Source: Lachnospiraceae bacterium (GTDB lineage: Bacteria; Bacillota_A; Clostridia; Lachnospirales; Lachnospiraceae). From it: a DNA stretch of 7,196 nt. The position numbers and the translations under genes are program-made. The notes beneath the pieces were generated by a model. It had not been told where the DNA came from. It searched no databases and saw only the letters and a program-made list of their open reading frames with translations. The DNA is taken from assembly GCA_016281675.1 (NCBI GenBank), contig JAEEJD010000064.1:1-7196 (forward strand), in the 5' to 3' direction. Positions 6,355-7,196 of the stretch are shown here, piece after piece; the first letter of the stretch is position 1, and every line of letters begins with the position of its first letter.

Positions 6355-7196
6355 TATATGTCACTCCTTCCCTGATCAATACCTTTGTGTTCAAGTGCCG
6401 CCGAGATGAGACCCGCGAAGAGCGGATGCGGCATATCCGGTCTCGACTTGAACTCGGGATGTGCCTGTGTTGCCACAAAATACGGATGTCCGGTAAGTTC
6501 GATCATCTCGACGATCCTTCCGTCGGGTGATGTTCCGGATAGTACCATTCCGTTCTTTGTCAGGATATCCCTGTAGTCGTTGTTGACTTCATACCTGTGA
6601 CGGTGTCTCTCGCTTATCTCCTTTTTACCGTAGAGCGCGAAGGCTTTCGTTCCTTCCGCCAGAACACACGGATAAGCGCCGAGACGAAGTGTCCCGCCGA
6701 TATCTTCAAGCTCTTCTTTTTCCGGGAGAATATGGATCACCGGATCGGGTGTTTCGGGAACCAGTTCCGAAGATGCCGCTTCGCGAAGTCCGCATACAGA
6801 CCTTGCAAATTCCACTATCGCAAGCTGCATTCCGAGGCATATTCCCAGATACGGAATATTGTTCTTTCTTGCATAACCGGCTGCGGCTATCTTGCCTTCG
6901 GTCCCGCGGCTTCCGAATCCTCCGGGAACGATGAGTCCGTCAACATCCCCGATAGTATCCTTTGCATTGTCTTCGGTCACGTCTTCCGCATCCACCCAGT
7001 GGATCGTAACTTCCGTCTGATTGGCTATCCCGCCGTGCTTTAAAGCTTCTACGACGGACAGATACGCATCATGAAGCGCAACGTACTTTCCCACGATGGC
7101 GATGGTAACTTCGCTTCTGGGATTTTCAAAATCATCCGTAAGCTTTCTCCACGCCTTAAGATCCGGCTCCGGGCAAGACAGCCCGAGGCATTCGCA
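6354..7196 (-). CDS. pyrG: CTP synthase, C-terminal half (partial)
   Basis: The enzyme makes CTP from UTP, ATP and glutamine, the last step of de novo pyrimidine nucleotide synthesis. Only 280 codons are in the window; the frame is open to the right edge, so the N-terminal synthetase domain (roughly another 255 residues in this family) lies outside. The fragment holds the linker (CPEPDL near its start) and the whole class I glutamine amidotransferase domain. Visible motifs are VGKYV at fragment residues 35-39, the oxyanion strand PGGFGSRG (91-98), the nucleophile elbow GICLGMQ with Cys120, ERHRHRYEVN (196-205), and the catalytic His246 and Glu248 in QAHPEF. The triad is intact. A GTG at 7094-7092 is an internal valine codon, not the start. 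The gene ends in TAA, which overlaps the gltB ATG by one base. Any leader-based control of pyrG lies outside the window. Confidence 0.97.
   Translation of the reverse strand, partial: CECLGLSCPEPDLKAWRKLTDDFENPRSEVTIAIVGKYVALHDAYLSVVEALKHGGIANQTEVTIHWVDAEDVTEDNAKDTIGDVDGLIVPGGFGSRGTEGKIAAAGYARKNNIPYLGICLGMQLAIVEFARSVCGLREAASSELVPETPDPVIHILPEKEELEDIGGTLRLGAYPCVLAEGTKAFALYGKKEISERHRHRYEVNNDYRDILTKNGMVLSGTSPDGRIVEMIELTGHPYFVATQAHPEFKSRPDMPHPLFAGLISAALEHKGIDQGRSDI
6364..6371 (-). promoter_or_regulatory. Shine-Dalgarno site of gltB
   Basis: GGAAGGAG on the minus strand ends 9 nt before the gltB ATG and lies inside the last codons of pyrG. With the TAATG stop/start overlap it fixes the gltB start at 6354-6352 and suggests that ribosomes finishing pyrG can begin gltB. 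Confidence 0.85.

Noticed and set aside
6354..7094. A complete gene starting at the GTG at 7094
   Set aside because: The reading frame stays open to 7196 with clear CTP synthase linker sequence, and the GTG encodes the conserved valine of the VGKYV motif, so the gene is a fragment cut by the window edge.
1..7196. CRISPR array, riboswitch or new defence system
   Set aside because: No regularly spaced direct repeats of CRISPR type are seen, the only noncoding stretch lacks a riboswitch core I recognise, and all protein genes are housekeeping enzymes.

Overview
The window looks like ordinary chromosome from a bacterium of the Firmicutes, most likely Clostridia and perhaps a Lachnospiraceae-like lineage. 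This placement is an inference. It rests on strong purine-rich Shine-Dalgarno sites ahead of the genes, protein sequences of Firmicutes type, a tRNA without an encoded CCA end, and a base composition that looks near half GC by eye. No species can be named from the sequence alone.

Every recognised gene lies on the minus strand, so the biological order runs from high to low coordinates. It is pyrG (3' half only, cut by the right edge), gltB, gltD and tRNA-Leu(CAG), followed by an intrinsic terminator. The first three form a tightly packed unit. pyrG and gltB share one base in a TAATG overlap, and gltB and gltD are 3 bases apart. Each downstream gene has its Shine-Dalgarno site inside the end of the gene before it. 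The unit joins CTP synthase to both subunits of NADPH-dependent glutamate synthase (GOGAT). PyrG and GltB are both glutamine amidotransferases, of two unrelated classes, so the operon links glutamine-nitrogen use for CTP and for glutamate.

Bases 1-390 are the only stretch without a protein gene. Read on the minus strand they contain: a good sigma-A-type promoter whose -35 box overlaps the gltD stop codon; a structured spacer of about 110 nt with two mutually exclusive hairpins and a further stem-loop; tRNA-Leu(CAG); a long hairpin followed by seven U residues; and about 96 bases without a gene, with LexA-like half-sites and spaced TTGACC repeats.

I found no novel protein system, CRISPR array or complete mobile element. 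The most unusual part is the structured leader between gltD and tRNA-Leu. The coding region is housekeeping metabolism.
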